Origin: Gammaproteobacteria bacterium
GTDB lineage: Bacteria; Pseudomonadota; Gammaproteobacteria; GRL18
Assembly (NCBI GenBank): GCA_026196615.1
Contig: JAPHSW010000013.1
Location: forward strand, 1-33,779
Direction: 5' to 3'
Length of the DNA stretch: 33,779 nt
Shown here: piece by piece, positions 1 to 8,455 of the stretch
Position numbering within the stretch: position 1 is the first letter of the stretch
Layout of the letters: every line of letters begins with the position of its first letter
Position numbers and translations under genes: made by a program
Notes under the pieces: generated by a model
What the model saw: the letters and a program-made list of their open reading frames with translations, nothing else
What the model was told of the DNA's origin: nothing
Database searches by the model: none

Positions 1-552
1 AATCTGATGTTCTTCAAAACTTTGATTCAAAGTCGCATTCAGGCTCTTAGCCGATTCTAAATCACGGCCAAAAGGTTTTTCTATAATAATACGCCGCCAG
101 CATCCATCACTTTCTTCTGCCAGTCCAGCTTTGCCAAGTTCGGTTGCTATCACACCAAAAAAGCTCGGGGGTGTAGCCAGATAAAATAAATAATTTCCCG
201 GTGTACCCTGTTCCTTATCAACCTGATGCAGTAAATTTTTTAATTGCTGATAGCTTTGCGCATCTCGAAAATCACCCGGTGTATAATACGCCTTATTGAC
301 ATTTTCATTCCATAATTCCTGGTTAAAACCTTCACCGACATAGGATTGAACTTCATCACTGAGGCTCTGGCGATACGCTTCGCTGTCCATTGCCACACGA
401 TCAGTGCCCACCATCGCAATTTGAGGAGGCAGTAACTCCTGGGCTGCCAGATTAAACAAGGCAGGGATCAACTTGCGCTTAGTTAAATCACCAGCCGCGC
501 CAAAAATAACAATAACTGCAGGTTGTGCTGATGATTTATTTTTTCCACTCAT
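1..552 (-). CDS. zwf: Glucose-6-phosphate 1-dehydrogenase, N-terminal part (cut by window edge)
   Basis: An open frame of 184 codons starts at an ATG at 550-552 and runs off the left edge, so only the N-terminal third is present. The start is preceded by an AAGGA ribosome binding site. The translation opens with a Rossmann nucleotide-binding motif (FGAAGDLTKRKLIPALFNLA, about residues 17-36). Near residue 160 it carries IIIEKPFGRDLESA, the signature that contains the substrate-binding lysine of Zwf. The enzyme oxidises glucose-6-phosphate to 6-phosphogluconolactone with reduction of NADP or NAD, in the cytoplasm, and is the entry to the oxidative pentose phosphate and Entner-Doudoroff routes. 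Its usual partners pgl, edd and eda would lie to the left, outside the window. Confidence 0.95.
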   Translation of the reverse strand, partial: MSGKNKSSAQPAVIVIFGAAGDLTKRKLIPALFNLAAQELLPPQIAMVGTDRVAMDSEAYRQSLSDEVQSYVGEGFNQELWNENVNKAYYTPGDFRDAQSYQQLKNLLHQVDKEQGTPGNYLFYLATPPSFFGVIATELGKAGLAEESDGCWRRIIIEKPFGRDLESAKSLNATLNQSFEEHQI

Positions 553-876
553 GATTCGTTCCTTGATTGTCTGAGGTAATATGGTAGGACTAAGAGATGT
601 ATTGGCAGTGGTTGTATATTATTCATTGTATCCTCAGAAATATCTAAATTAGATCTAACTCAAATTCTGTCTATTTTTATAATACGAATCAAAAACCAAC
701 GATGAGATGGGACAACTTCTGATTTTAACCACAGTCCAAAAGAATAGGCTATTCAATTCTACTTTTCAAGTTCTTAACCTTATACCTGTTCAGAACAGTA
801 AAACATGGCTGAATAATATTAATAAGCAATCCAATTAGAGTGCTCTATGATAATTTTTATCGATTTACTTTATTTA
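553..876. other. Intergenic region between zwf and the TetR gene
   Basis: About 350 bases separate the divergent zwf and TetR genes (553-903 overall). I see no convincing small gene. It must hold the zwf promoter, but I cannot place -35/-10 boxes with confidence. A short perfect inverted repeat, CTGTTC-A-GAACAG, lies at 786-798. It could be a regulator site, but its spacing does not match the E. coli LexA box. The TetR operator at the right end is listed separately. Confidence 0.4.
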
Positions 877-895
877 ATTAGACGATTGGTCTAAT
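877..895. promoter_or_regulatory. Candidate operator of the TetR/AcuR-type regulator
   Basis: A perfect inverted repeat ATTAGAC-N5-GTCTAAT lies 8 bases upstream of the regulator's ATG at 904. The core TAGAC/GTCTA resembles sites of NemR/AcuR-like TetR repressors as I recall them. An AT-rich -10-like stretch (TAATAT, 892-897) overlaps the right arm, so a bound dimer would block transcription of acuR-acuI. No Shine-Dalgarno sequence separates the repeat from the start codon, which suggests a very short or absent leader. Confidence 0.6.
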
Positions 896-903
896 ATATT
901 TAA

Positions 904-1536
904 ATGAGTAATATTTCAACAATAAAACGGCGACGTGGACGTCCTCCAAAAGATCAGACCGGTTTTAATGATACAAAAGAAGCACTGCTTCGATCTGGTA
1001 TGGAACTATTAACTGAAAAAGGATATTCCGCTACAGGTATTGATGAAATACTTCGACAAGTTGGTGTTCCCAAAGGCTCTTTTTATCATTATTTTGGTAG
1101 TAAGGAAGTATTCGGCTTAGAGCTTATTCAGTATTATTCCAGCTTTTTCAGGCACAAGCTTGACAAATTTTTAACTGATCAGAGCCTGTCACCTATTGAA
1201 CGTCTTATCGCATTTTCTGAGGACGCCGTAAATGGTATGGCTCACTACAACTTTAAACGAGGCTGTCTTGTTGGCAACCTCGGACAGGAAATGAGTGCTC
1301 TACCTGAACCATTTCGTGCCCAACTGAAAACAGTGTTTTATGACTGGCAGCTAAAAGTCCAAAAATGTCTGGAAGCTGCTAAAGAAGCTGGACAAATTTC
1401 TGATGACGTAGACTGTCAACAATCTGCTTACATTTTTTGGGTAGGTTGGGAGGGAGCAGTGCTACGAGCCAAGCTGGAACGTTGCCCTGATGCACTAATA
1501 GCATTCTCAAAATTTTATTTAGATAGTCTAAAGTAG
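904..1536 (+). CDS. acuR: TetR family transcriptional regulator, AcuR type
   Basis: This 210-residue protein has a basic, arginine-rich N-terminus (RRRGRPP). A TetR helix-turn-helix follows at about residues 25-71, with the signature VGVPKGSFYHYFGSKEVF. The C-terminal ligand domain has a GCLVGNLGQEMS segment typical of the NemR/AcuR branch. It is followed after 55 bases by an acryloyl-CoA reductase gene, the same pairing as acuR-acuI in bacteria that handle acrylate from DMSP. By analogy it should repress the pair and release DNA when it senses acrylate or another electrophile. The perfect palindrome just upstream is the likely autoregulatory site. The family is certain; the acrylate ligand is inferred from the neighbour. 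Confidence 0.85.
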   Translation: MSNISTIKRRRGRPPKDQTGFNDTKEALLRSGMELLTEKGYSATGIDEILRQVGVPKGSFYHYFGSKEVFGLELIQYYSSFFRHKLDKFLTDQSLSPIERLIAFSEDAVNGMAHYNFKRGCLVGNLGQEMSALPEPFRAQLKTVFYDWQLKVQKCLEAAKEAGQISDDVDCQQSAYIFWVGWEGAVLRAKLERCPDALIAFSKFYLDSLK

Positions 1537-1591
1537 TCATTTATACGGCTAGTAAATTGATGCTCGGACTACACTTATAGAGGAAAGTAAC

Positions 1592-2575
1592 ATGTTTAAA
1601 AGCATTTTGATTAACAAAACTGATTCCGATTATCAGGTTAAGCTGACAGAAATAGATGAATCATCCTTGCCCGAAGGCGATGTGACCGTTGATATTCAAT
1701 ATTCCTCTTTAAATTATAAAGACGCGCTTGCCATTACAGGAAAATCACCCGTAGTTCGCAGATTCCCGATGATCCCTGGAATTGACTTTGCTGGGACAGT
1801 TGCAAGTTCATCTCATCCTGATTTCGATACAGGTATGTCTGTTATTCTCAATGGCTGGGGTGTCGGTGAAGTTCACATGGGTGGTTTTTCACAAAAGGCT
1901 CAAGTAAAAGGTGATTGGTTAGTTCCTCTGCCATCAGCATTTGATTCCAGGCAAGCTATGGCGATAGGAACTGCGGGCTATACAGCAATGCTTTGTGTCT
2001 TAGCACTTGAGAAAAATGGTGTCACACCTGATCAAGGGGAAATTCTCGTCACTGGTGCAACTGGTGGGGTGGGCAGCGTAGCCGTCGCCATTCTTTCAAA
2101 ACTTGGTTATCAGATTGTTGGATTAACAGGTCGACCTGAAGAATCAGACTATGTTATGAGTTTGGGTGCAGCAGAAATTCTAAATCGTTCTGAACTATCT
2201 GAACCAGGAAGACCACTCGCTAAAGAAAGGTGGGCAGGTGTTGTTGATGTAGTAGGTTCGCATGTACTCGCTAACGCCTGTGCAAGTACCAGGTATGGCG
2301 GTGTTGTGACCGCTTGTGGTTTGGCTGGTGGTATGGACTTCCCTGCTTCTGTCGCACCATTTATTTTAAGAGGAGTATCACTAATTGGTGTTGATAGTGT
2401 GATGTGTTCCAAAAACATCCGTCTGGAAGCATGGGAAAGATTAGGGCAAGATCTTGATTTAACCAAACTGGGAAATATTGTTCACGAAATTGGCTTATCC
2501 AAAACAATTGAAGCGGCAGATGATTTACTAGCAGGTAAAATTCGAGGCCGTGTTGTTATAGATGTTAATCAGTAA
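1592..2575 (+). CDS. acuI: Acryloyl-CoA reductase (NADPH), YhdH/AcuI family oxidoreductase
   Basis: This 327-residue protein is a zinc-free medium-chain dehydrogenase/reductase close in length to E. coli YhdH. The N-terminal GroES-like domain has [14 protein letters not shown] at about residues 38-51 and [13 protein letters not shown] near 58-70. The nucleotide-binding fold has [10 protein letters not shown] at 155-164. No zinc-binding cysteine cluster is present. Family members reduce acryloyl-CoA to propionyl-CoA with NADPH in the cytoplasm, detoxifying acrylate. The ATG has a good ribosome binding site (GAGGAAAG). It probably shares a transcript with the upstream TetR gene and ends at the hairpin at 2671-2707. 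Confidence 0.9.
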   Translation: MFKSILINKTDSDYQVKLTEIDESSLPEGDVTVDIQYSSLNYKDALAITGKSPVVRRFPMIPGIDFAGTVASSSHPDFDTGMSVILNGWGVGEVHMGGFSQKAQVKGDWLVPLPSAFDSRQAMAIGTAGYTAMLCVLALEKNGVTPDQGEILVTGATGGVGSVAVAILSKLGYQIVGLTGRPEESDYVMSLGAAEILNRSELSEPGRPLAKERWAGVVDVVGSHVLANACASTRYGGVVTACGLAGGMDFPASVAPFILRGVSLIGVDSVMCSKNIRLEAWERLGQDLDLTKLGNIVHEIGLSKTIEAADDLLAGKIRGRVVIDVNQ

Positions 2576-2670
2576 ACATTTTGAATTAAATATCATCAGA
2601 TATAAACACTACAACATATACAAAGAAGTTCACCATTAGAAATAATTTAAATTTTAAATTTAAAATAGTT

Positions 2671-2707
2671 CAGAAAAATATTCATCTTTTACATGAATAT
2701 TTTTCTG
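2671..2707. terminator. Bidirectional hairpin terminator between convergent genes
   Basis: A perfect 15-base-pair stem (2671-2685 with 2693-2707) encloses a 7-base loop. The stem contains A and T tracts on opposite arms, so it can act as an intrinsic terminator in both directions. It lies between the stops of acuI (plus) and the WYL regulator (minus), where a shared terminator is expected. Confidence 0.85.
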
Positions 2708-2725
2708 CACATTTGCATTGGGAGC

Positions 2726-3415
2726 TTATTCAACAATAAACCTTTGTTCATAAGCAATCAAATCATCCAAAGTCTTACCTGATTCATTAGGATAATTTTT
2801 CTGAGATATAGTATGAGAATTAATTCTATCCAGTCGAAAGTTTCTAAATGCCTGTCGAGATTCACACCAGGCTCCAAGAGTCCAGACATTTCCCCAAAAA
2901 AATAAACCCAGAGGCCAGATAGTACGCTTTGACTCTTTCCCATCTGCTCGTCTATAAGTTATAGTCACTTTGTTTCGATGATCCACGGCACTACGCAAAT
3001 CACTCATGGTCGCCGCAACCTCTGTAGAAATTCGTATCATGGGAGAAAATAATCGTGCTTGATCAAGCTTGCCTTTTAGTCCATCAGGTAACACTGTTTC
3101 GACTTTACTCAATGCAGATTGTGCTGCATTCGCCAATTCAGTATCTGACCAGCTCTGAACAATTCGCGCTCCCAGTGACAAAGCAGTTAACTCATTTTGA
3201 GAAAACATTAAAGGAGGCAAGTCATACCCATGTCTGATCACATAACCAACGCCAGCCTCACCTTCAATTGGAACACCAGATGCCATTAAATCCTGCACGT
3301 CTCTATAAATAGTTCTTTCAGAAACTTCAAGTACTTGTGACAGCCAATGCGCAGTAGTCACACGACGTGAACGCAAAAACTGAACAATTTGAAATAATCG
3401 ATCAGCACGCCGCAT
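2726..3415 (-). CDS. YafY-like transcriptional regulator (HTH_11 plus WYL domain)
   Basis: This 229-residue protein starts MRRADRLFQIVQFL. The N-terminal DeoR-type helix-turn-helix (residues 1-55) includes VSERTIYRDVQDL. A WYL domain follows at about 135-205 (VTITYRRADGKESKRTIWPLGL, then WGNVWTLGAWCE and FRNFRLDRI). WYL proteins are cytoplasmic DNA-binding regulators that usually respond to small ligands or nucleic acids. The ATG has a GGAG ribosome binding site. It lies 61 bases downstream of the VOC gene in the same direction, so the two are likely cotranscribed and the regulator may control the palindrome-containing promoter upstream of the VOC gene. The ligand is unknown. Confidence 0.85.
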   Translation of the reverse strand: MRRADRLFQIVQFLRSRRVTTAHWLSQVLEVSERTIYRDVQDLMASGVPIEGEAGVGYVIRHGYDLPPLMFSQNELTALSLGARIVQSWSDTELANAAQSALSKVETVLPDGLKGKLDQARLFSPMIRISTEVAATMSDLRSAVDHRNKVTITYRRADGKESKRTIWPLGLFFWGNVWTLGAWCESRQAFRNFRLDRINSHTISQKNYPNESGKTLDDLIAYEQRFIVE

Positions 3416-3476
3416 TAGTTTTCATTTAACTCCGTAATTGTCCATCTAAACCATTATTCTTCTATCTGATATTCAT

Positions 3477-3872
3477 TTAACAAGAAATCGTATCAACATA
3501 AGTAATCAACATCAAAGAAGCACCCTGAGGATCACTAATGACACAGAATCGTCCGACATCAGGGATGTCTTGCGGTGCCAGCATAATTTTTCCACCCAGC
3601 TCTTCTGCTTGCCTGGCACTGGATTCTACATCATCAACAGTCACATAAGCACCCCACATTGGTGGCATATTACCCGATTCAGGTGGTGTAGCCATGATAC
3701 CAGCGACTTCTTTTCCATCCTTTTTAGCCATAGTATAGTCAATACCATTAGACTCCATATCTTCCAATACCCAACCAAACATTTTTCCATAAAAAGCTTT
3801 TGCCCCATCCACATCGGTAGTCATTAACTCGTTCCAGCTGAAGGCACCATGTTGTTTCATTGCATTACTCAT
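3477..3872 (-). CDS. VOC family (glyoxalase/bleomycin-resistance-like) protein
   Basis: This 131-residue protein has one vicinal-oxygen-chelate fold made of two βαβββ units. The first unit shows WNELMTTDVDGAKAFYGKMFGW and the second shows GAYVTVDDVESSARQAEELGGK, ending in FCVISDPQGASLMLI. Members of this branch include glyoxalase-like and antibiotic-sequestering proteins, and the substrate cannot be read from sequence. It is the first gene of a two-gene unit with the WYL regulator. The ribosome binding site is GAGAGGA. Confidence 0.85.
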   Translation of the reverse strand: MSNAMKQHGAFSWNELMTTDVDGAKAFYGKMFGWVLEDMESNGIDYTMAKKDGKEVAGIMATPPESGNMPPMWGAYVTVDDVESSARQAEELGGKIMLAPQDIPDVGRFCVISDPQGASLMLITYVDTISC

Positions 3873-3909
3873 TGTCGTCCTCTCTTATTATTTAAAGTCT
3901 AAATACTTT

Positions 3910-3940
3910 ATCATAGCCTTCCTGACAGCATGATGTCAGG
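3910..3940 (-). promoter_or_regulatory. Promoter of the VOC-WYL unit with overlapping palindrome
   Basis: Read on the minus strand, a -35 box CTGACA (3934-3939) and a -10 box TATGAT (3910-3915) are separated by 18 bases, upstream of the VOC start at 3872. An inverted repeat with 7-base arms (CCTGACA at 3921-3927, TGTCAGG at 3934-3940) covers the -35 box and part of the spacer. A repressor bound there would occlude RNA polymerase. The downstream WYL protein is the natural candidate. Boxes and repeat are seen directly; the regulator assignment is inferred. Confidence 0.55.
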
Positions 3941-4029
3941 AGAGATGAATAATGAAAAAATAAAGATGTGTTTTTATACTAATTCCAGATTCAAACCCAA
4001 CAGAATATTTATGCAGACCATAAAATCAA

Positions 4030-7000
4030 CTAATTTTCAGTTCTACTCCTATTTATTGACTGATATATTTCATTAGCCAATGTTTCAGAAAGATTTCTCA
4101 GATGACTAGTTTCATTGCCTTCTATTGGAATAACTATTTTTTTACTACTCAAGTGTTTTTTGTCACTTCCAAGTCCGAAGCGAATATGTAATTTATTACC
4201 ATCACGTCGATATAAGCCACTGACATTAATAGCCGATGGGAAAAGATCAACATCTATATAGGCAATATCCAGACTGACAGGATTAAACTTCTCACTTTTG
4301 TTTTTGCTATAATTTTGCTCGCGGAAATAACGCCTAAGATTCTCTGACAAATTCAAGTCATCAATTAAAGTCGTCTCATTAATAAAAACAGGCTTTAATA
4401 AAATAGCTTTCCTAATGGCTAAGGGAACCTGTGTTTGTGCTTTATTATCAAGAAAACCAATACTAAAACTTTCAGACAAACCCGGTGAGGCAATTCGTGG
4501 TCTTTGTATACCACCTATTTCTGTTGCCAGTTCAGGTACCGTATCTGCAACATAATGAATAAGTTGACTGACATCAACCAGTTCATTATCTTTTAATGCT
4601 GCTCCCTTAAATCCTTGCAGCAATGCATATGTCATAAGCCCCTGTTCAAATTGACTTGCTTCATAGCTCACGGCATTGGCTGCACTTCCCATCAGGACAT
4701 GTAAGCCTGTGCGATCTTTCATACGTTCAATAGCCCGTATTTGCCCCGAAGATATTTCCCTTGTTTCAGAAAAAGAATTGGCCAATGAACCTGCGGCACA
4801 GGTATCAAGTAACATGAGCTGCTTTTGAATTGGTGTTGACTTAAGCCAATGTGTTAATTCACTTCCAGAAATCATTAAGTGTTTTACAATTTCAGGATCA
4901 GAAAGATCAATCGTTCCCGCCTCAGCTGTTAAATAATAATATTCATCTTTGATAGATAAGCCATGACCCGCCAGATATATCACTAGAACATCCCATGGTT
5001 TGGCATCCTTCAATTGTTCAAACGCTTCAATAAAAGCTTTTCTTGTAGGGTGAACAGTATTGCTGCCATCTGCTGTGGTTAACAATCTAATATTAACATT
5101 ATCACTACCAAATAATTTTTTAGCACCAAGAGTCAAGGCTTTATTAAAATCAACTGCATCTTTTGCTGCATAGCGTAAATCAATACGCTGCCCCTGATAG
5201 TCAGAGATTCCAGAAATAACAGCCCACAATGTCGGTGTCATATCCTGCGCAATAGCTGGTGGAGTGAACACTTGTCCAACACCTCGACTGGAAAGATAGT
5301 TTTCATCATTATATGCATAAACTTCAACCGTATTTTCTTTTCCAGGAATAAGATATGGGTGATTAGTCAGATCATAGCGAATAGTCATTATCTGGCTGGA
5401 AGTGGGCTCAGCATATTGACGTGCATCCGATGTCACTTCTTTATTATTAACCAAAATAACCACTCGACCAATTCCACCACCTTGATCAGTTAAATGGATA
5501 TTTAATATTTTTTTATTATTTGATTCCCAGGATGTCTTTATTTCAGGGTAGAGTTTTGGATCACTAAAGGCATTAATATTTCTTATAGGTTCAAAGTTAT
5601 ATCCCATCACTTTAGATAATAAAGCTGGTTCATAATAGCGCTGTTTTAATTGTGATAACTGGATAGGCTCCCGACCTATGACCCAATGAAGGCTGGGTAT
5701 ATCACCACCATTTGAAGCATCATAACGCCCCTGTTGATCAACCACAGCCCAGTCACCATCTTTAAAACCAATCACTGAAGCCACATTTTTTTTCAGCTGA
5801 AGATTCCAGATCTGAGTTGTTTGATCAGCTCCTGATGACAATAGATATTTTCCATCATGAGAAAAAGATAGATCAATAATAGTATTGGTATCACTTATGA
5901 AAGATGTTGTTAATTGCTTAGAATCGATGTCCCATAGTTGAATAGTATTATCATTACCAGCAATGGCCAGATACTTACCATCAGGTGAGAACTTAACGCT
6001 ATATATAACCCCTATTGTATTATCCAGTTGAGCAATGATTTTACCCGATTCAATATGATGTATTAATATTTTTGGGTCAATTCCTGCAGAAGCAATCCAC
6101 ATCCCATCAGAAGAAACATCAAGCGTATAAACAGGTTTACTATGTTTATCAAAGCTATGTTTTAATTTTCCTGTAAAGCTATCCTGAATCGAAATTAATG
6201 AACCACTACTACTGATGACCAGCTGACCATTTGGTGTATAAGCAACAGATTCAATACGCTTTTCATGTCTTACCTGCCAGTCTGGATTATTAACTGAGGT
6301 ATTTTCTTTAACTGATTCAAACCATAGCAAACCACTATCATCACCTAGAATAATTCCATTATTATCAGGTGCAAAAAAAATAGATTTTATGCCCTTATCG
6401 GAGCGTTGTATTTCTTTTATAATATTTCCGCTCTTGATATCCCAGATAATGGCTTTACCATCACGAGCAGCAGTAGCAGCCATCGTATTGTCAACAGAAA
6501 AAGCAACTGAACGAACATGATGTTTATGTCCCTTTAAATGATGTACTAGCATTCCAGTATGTAGATCCCAGAGATAGGCTGTATGATCCCAGCTGCCTAC
6601 AAGAAGATACTGATCATTATTTGATAGTGCTATAGAACTTGTCCATCCCGAATTTTTTGCAAATCGCTCTATATTCTTTTGAGCTTGATTATTATAAATT
6701 AATAATTCTTCACCTTTGTTATATAAAATATTATGCTCATCCAGATATACAATATTACGAACAAACTCATTTTTTTTATATTGAAGTGTTCTTATCGCTT
6801 TTTCCTGTTCAATATTCCATAAGCGTACTGAATTATCCTGACTAGTGGACATAAACTGCTTAGCATCTGGAGAAAAAGCTAAAGCAATAATTTTATCTTG
6901 ATGACCAGTATAACTTTTAACCTTCTTTTGTGTTTTGGCATCACTCAACCAGATGTTGTTATCTAAATCTCCGGTAAGAATATACTTCCCATCAGAAGAG

Positions 7001-7755
7001 ATAGCTAAAGCAGAAATACCCGCTGGATGTTGTGAAAAATTTTTGGGTTTGGTACCAGATGCCAAAGAAGTTAATAATGCCCTGTTTTTACTGATCAATA
7101 CAAATGATTTTCCATCTGGAGTTAATTGTATGTCATGTATTTTTCCAGAAGATTGAGCTAAATTTTCTTTTTGTGTAAAGTGTTTAGTATTGAATTGTAT
7201 AGGCCAATATTTGATGTTTTTATCAATAGCGGCTGAAATGAAAAAGCGTTCATCATTTGAAAGGTCAAGTGCTGTTATCTTACCAGCATGTCCCTGATAT
7301 TGAGAAATGATCTCTCCAGTGATGGTTGACCATAAGTATATATTACTATCACTGCCACCACTTAATAACCACTTGCCATCATGGGACAAGGCCAGAGCAT
7401 GGCTGGTTAGCCACTCTTTATTTGTTTTTTTTTTAAATTCCCGGAGTTGTTTTCCTGTTTTAACATTCCATAATCGAATGGTTTTATCCCAACTGCTAGT
7501 AGCAAGATATTCGCCATTGCCAGACAAACTCATGGCAATAACAGGCTTACCATGAAGCAATTGTACTACTAATTCAGGTTTTAATATTTGTGTCTGTTCT
7601 TTTTTTATCTCAGGCTTATTCTTAATCAGTTGAGTATTTAATTGTGAACAGGAAGAAGCCAATATAATTAGAACGAATAAAATGTTTAGAAAAACTAAAT
7701 TAGTATACTCATCAAGCGTTTTATTGATCATCATTTTGTGTAATAAGCAGGTCAT
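4030..7755 (-). CDS. WD40-repeat caspase-like (peptidase C14) lipoprotein, last gene of the CIS operon
   Basis: This 1241-residue protein has a hydrophobic N-terminal segment ending in a lipobox-like ASSC (Cys36), so it may be an envelope lipoprotein; alanine at -3 is less common. About 14 WD40 repeats span residues 70-675, enough for two seven-bladed propellers. A linker and an Ig-like segment (about 730-840) follow, then a caspase-type domain (about 850-1090). The catalytic dyad is visible: His931 in YLAGHG and Cys986 in LLDTCAAGS. The last 130 residues are a domain I do not recognise. The start overlaps the upstream gene by 35 bases. The paired ATGs at codons 8-9 are alternative starts with a shorter overlap, so translational coupling is likely either way. 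No clear terminator follows. Confidence 0.85.
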   Translation of the reverse strand: MTCLLHKMMINKTLDEYTNLVFLNILFVLIILASSCSQLNTQLIKNKPEIKKEQTQILKPELVVQLLHGKPVIAMSLSGNGEYLATSSWDKTIRLWNVKTGKQLREFKKKTNKEWLTSHALALSHDGKWLLSGGSDSNIYLWSTITGEIISQYQGHAGKITALDLSNDERFFISAAIDKNIKYWPIQFNTKHFTQKENLAQSSGKIHDIQLTPDGKSFVLISKNRALLTSLASGTKPKNFSQHPAGISALAISSDGKYILTGDLDNNIWLSDAKTQKKVKSYTGHQDKIIALAFSPDAKQFMSTSQDNSVRLWNIEQEKAIRTLQYKKNEFVRNIVYLDEHNILYNKGEELLIYNNQAQKNIERFAKNSGWTSSIALSNNDQYLLVGSWDHTAYLWDLHTGMLVHHLKGHKHHVRSVAFSVDNTMAATAARDGKAIIWDIKSGNIIKEIQRSDKGIKSIFFAPDNNGIILGDDSGLLWFESVKENTSVNNPDWQVRHEKRIESVAYTPNGQLVISSSGSLISIQDSFTGKLKHSFDKHSKPVYTLDVSSDGMWIASAGIDPKILIHHIESGKIIAQLDNTIGVIYSVKFSPDGKYLAIAGNDNTIQLWDIDSKQLTTSFISDTNTIIDLSFSHDGKYLLSSGADQTTQIWNLQLKKNVASVIGFKDGDWAVVDQQGRYDASNGGDIPSLHWVIGREPIQLSQLKQRYYEPALLSKVMGYNFEPIRNINAFSDPKLYPEIKTSWESNNKKILNIHLTDQGGGIGRVVILVNNKEVTSDARQYAEPTSSQIMTIRYDLTNHPYLIPGKENTVEVYAYNDENYLSSRGVGQVFTPPAIAQDMTPTLWAVISGISDYQGQRIDLRYAAKDAVDFNKALTLGAKKLFGSDNVNIRLLTTADGSNTVHPTRKAFIEAFEQLKDAKPWDVLVIYLAGHGLSIKDEYYYLTAEAGTIDLSDPEIVKHLMISGSELTHWLKSTPIQKQLMLLDTCAAGSLANSFSETREISSGQIRAIERMKDRTGLHVLMGSAANAVSYEASQFEQGLMTYALLQGFKGAALKDNELVDVSQLIHYVADTVPELATEIGGIQRPRIASPGLSESFSIGFLDNKAQTQVPLAIRKAILLKPVFINETTLIDDLNLSENLRRYFREQNYSKNKSEKFNPVSLDIAYIDVDLFPSAINVSGLYRRDGNKLHIRFGLGSDKKHLSSKKIVIPIEGNETSHLRNLSETLANEIYQSINRSRTEN

Positions 7756-8443
7756 AATCCTGACAAATAGAACATTCTAAAATAAGCTCAGCACCTTTTT
7801 GTGGAATCATGAGTTGAACCTTTTCATTCTCCTTAATTACCTTCTTTTCTTTATCAACGCTCTTTCCATCAAATTTAATAAAAGTAAGACTCAAAGGGTT
7901 ACTAATGTTATTTTCACTATGACCAGGTGTCAAAACCGGTTTGATTAACTTAGATCTATCAATTTTTAATTGCGGTTTAATAACTTTGCTATTTGCTAAT
8001 AGTAATTTATTATTAAATTTATTAATTCCACGTGTTGCTTCATTGTTTTTAACACGCTTATATATTAAGGTTAATTGACGACTTGAACTATCAGCTTTGT
8101 TAATTGTAAGCATGCATTTTTTGTTCTCTGTAATCTTTAACCATAAATTTTTATAATCAATTTCACATGGATTAACTTCGTTGGACTTAACAAATGCTTT
8201 GGCAACAAAAAAAACCTCCTCTTTGTCAAATAAATCAATTTCTGGCAAAAGAAATATAAAGAAGTTTTTAAAGCCCGACGACATATCATAAAGCCAACCA
8301 TTTTTATTCTCTATAGTAGTTTTTGCTTTATTTTCTGAAGCTGTTTCTGATTTATCGCTATGCTTCAAGTTTAGCCCAACGACAGAAACATAGACGATAA
8401 ACATAACCCCAAGACCAATGAAAAACTTCTTTTTATTATCCAT
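7721..8443 (-). CDS. Single-pass membrane protein of unknown function in the CIS operon
   Basis: I do not recognise a family in this 240-residue protein. A positively charged start (MDNKKK) and one hydrophobic segment (about residues 7-24) predict an N-in signal anchor, leaving about 215 residues in the periplasm. The rest is lysine- and asparagine-rich, with several β-strand-like stretches and four cysteines (motifs VNPCEID, NKKCML, LECSICQ) that could form disulfides. It starts 12 bases after the PASTA gene and overlaps the WD40-caspase gene. The position suggests an envelope partner of one or both. Confidence 0.75.
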   Translation of the reverse strand: MDNKKKFFIGLGVMFIVYVSVVGLNLKHSDKSETASENKAKTTIENKNGWLYDMSSGFKNFFIFLLPEIDLFDKEEVFFVAKAFVKSNEVNPCEIDYKNLWLKITENKKCMLTINKADSSSRQLTLIYKRVKNNEATRGINKFNNKLLLANSKVIKPQLKIDRSKLIKPVLTPGHSENNISNPLSLTFIKFDGKSVDKEKKVIKENEKVQLMIPQKGAELILECSICQDYDLLITQNDDQ

Positions 8444-8455
8444 AATATTTTCCTG

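Noticed and set aside
786-798. LexA/SOS box upstream of the TetR gene
   Set aside because: CTGTTCAGAACAG is palindromic but its CTGT and ACAG halves are 5 rather than 8 bases apart, so it does not match the gammaproteobacterial LexA site.
2149-2466. Open frame of 105 codons on the minus strand inside acuI
   Set aside because: Antisense to a well-supported enzyme gene and without recognisable protein features.
3921-3940. Terminator of the CIS operon
   Set aside because: The hairpin is upstream of the VOC gene rather than just after the WD40-caspase stop, lacks a T-tract on the minus strand and overlaps a promoter, so it fits an operator better.
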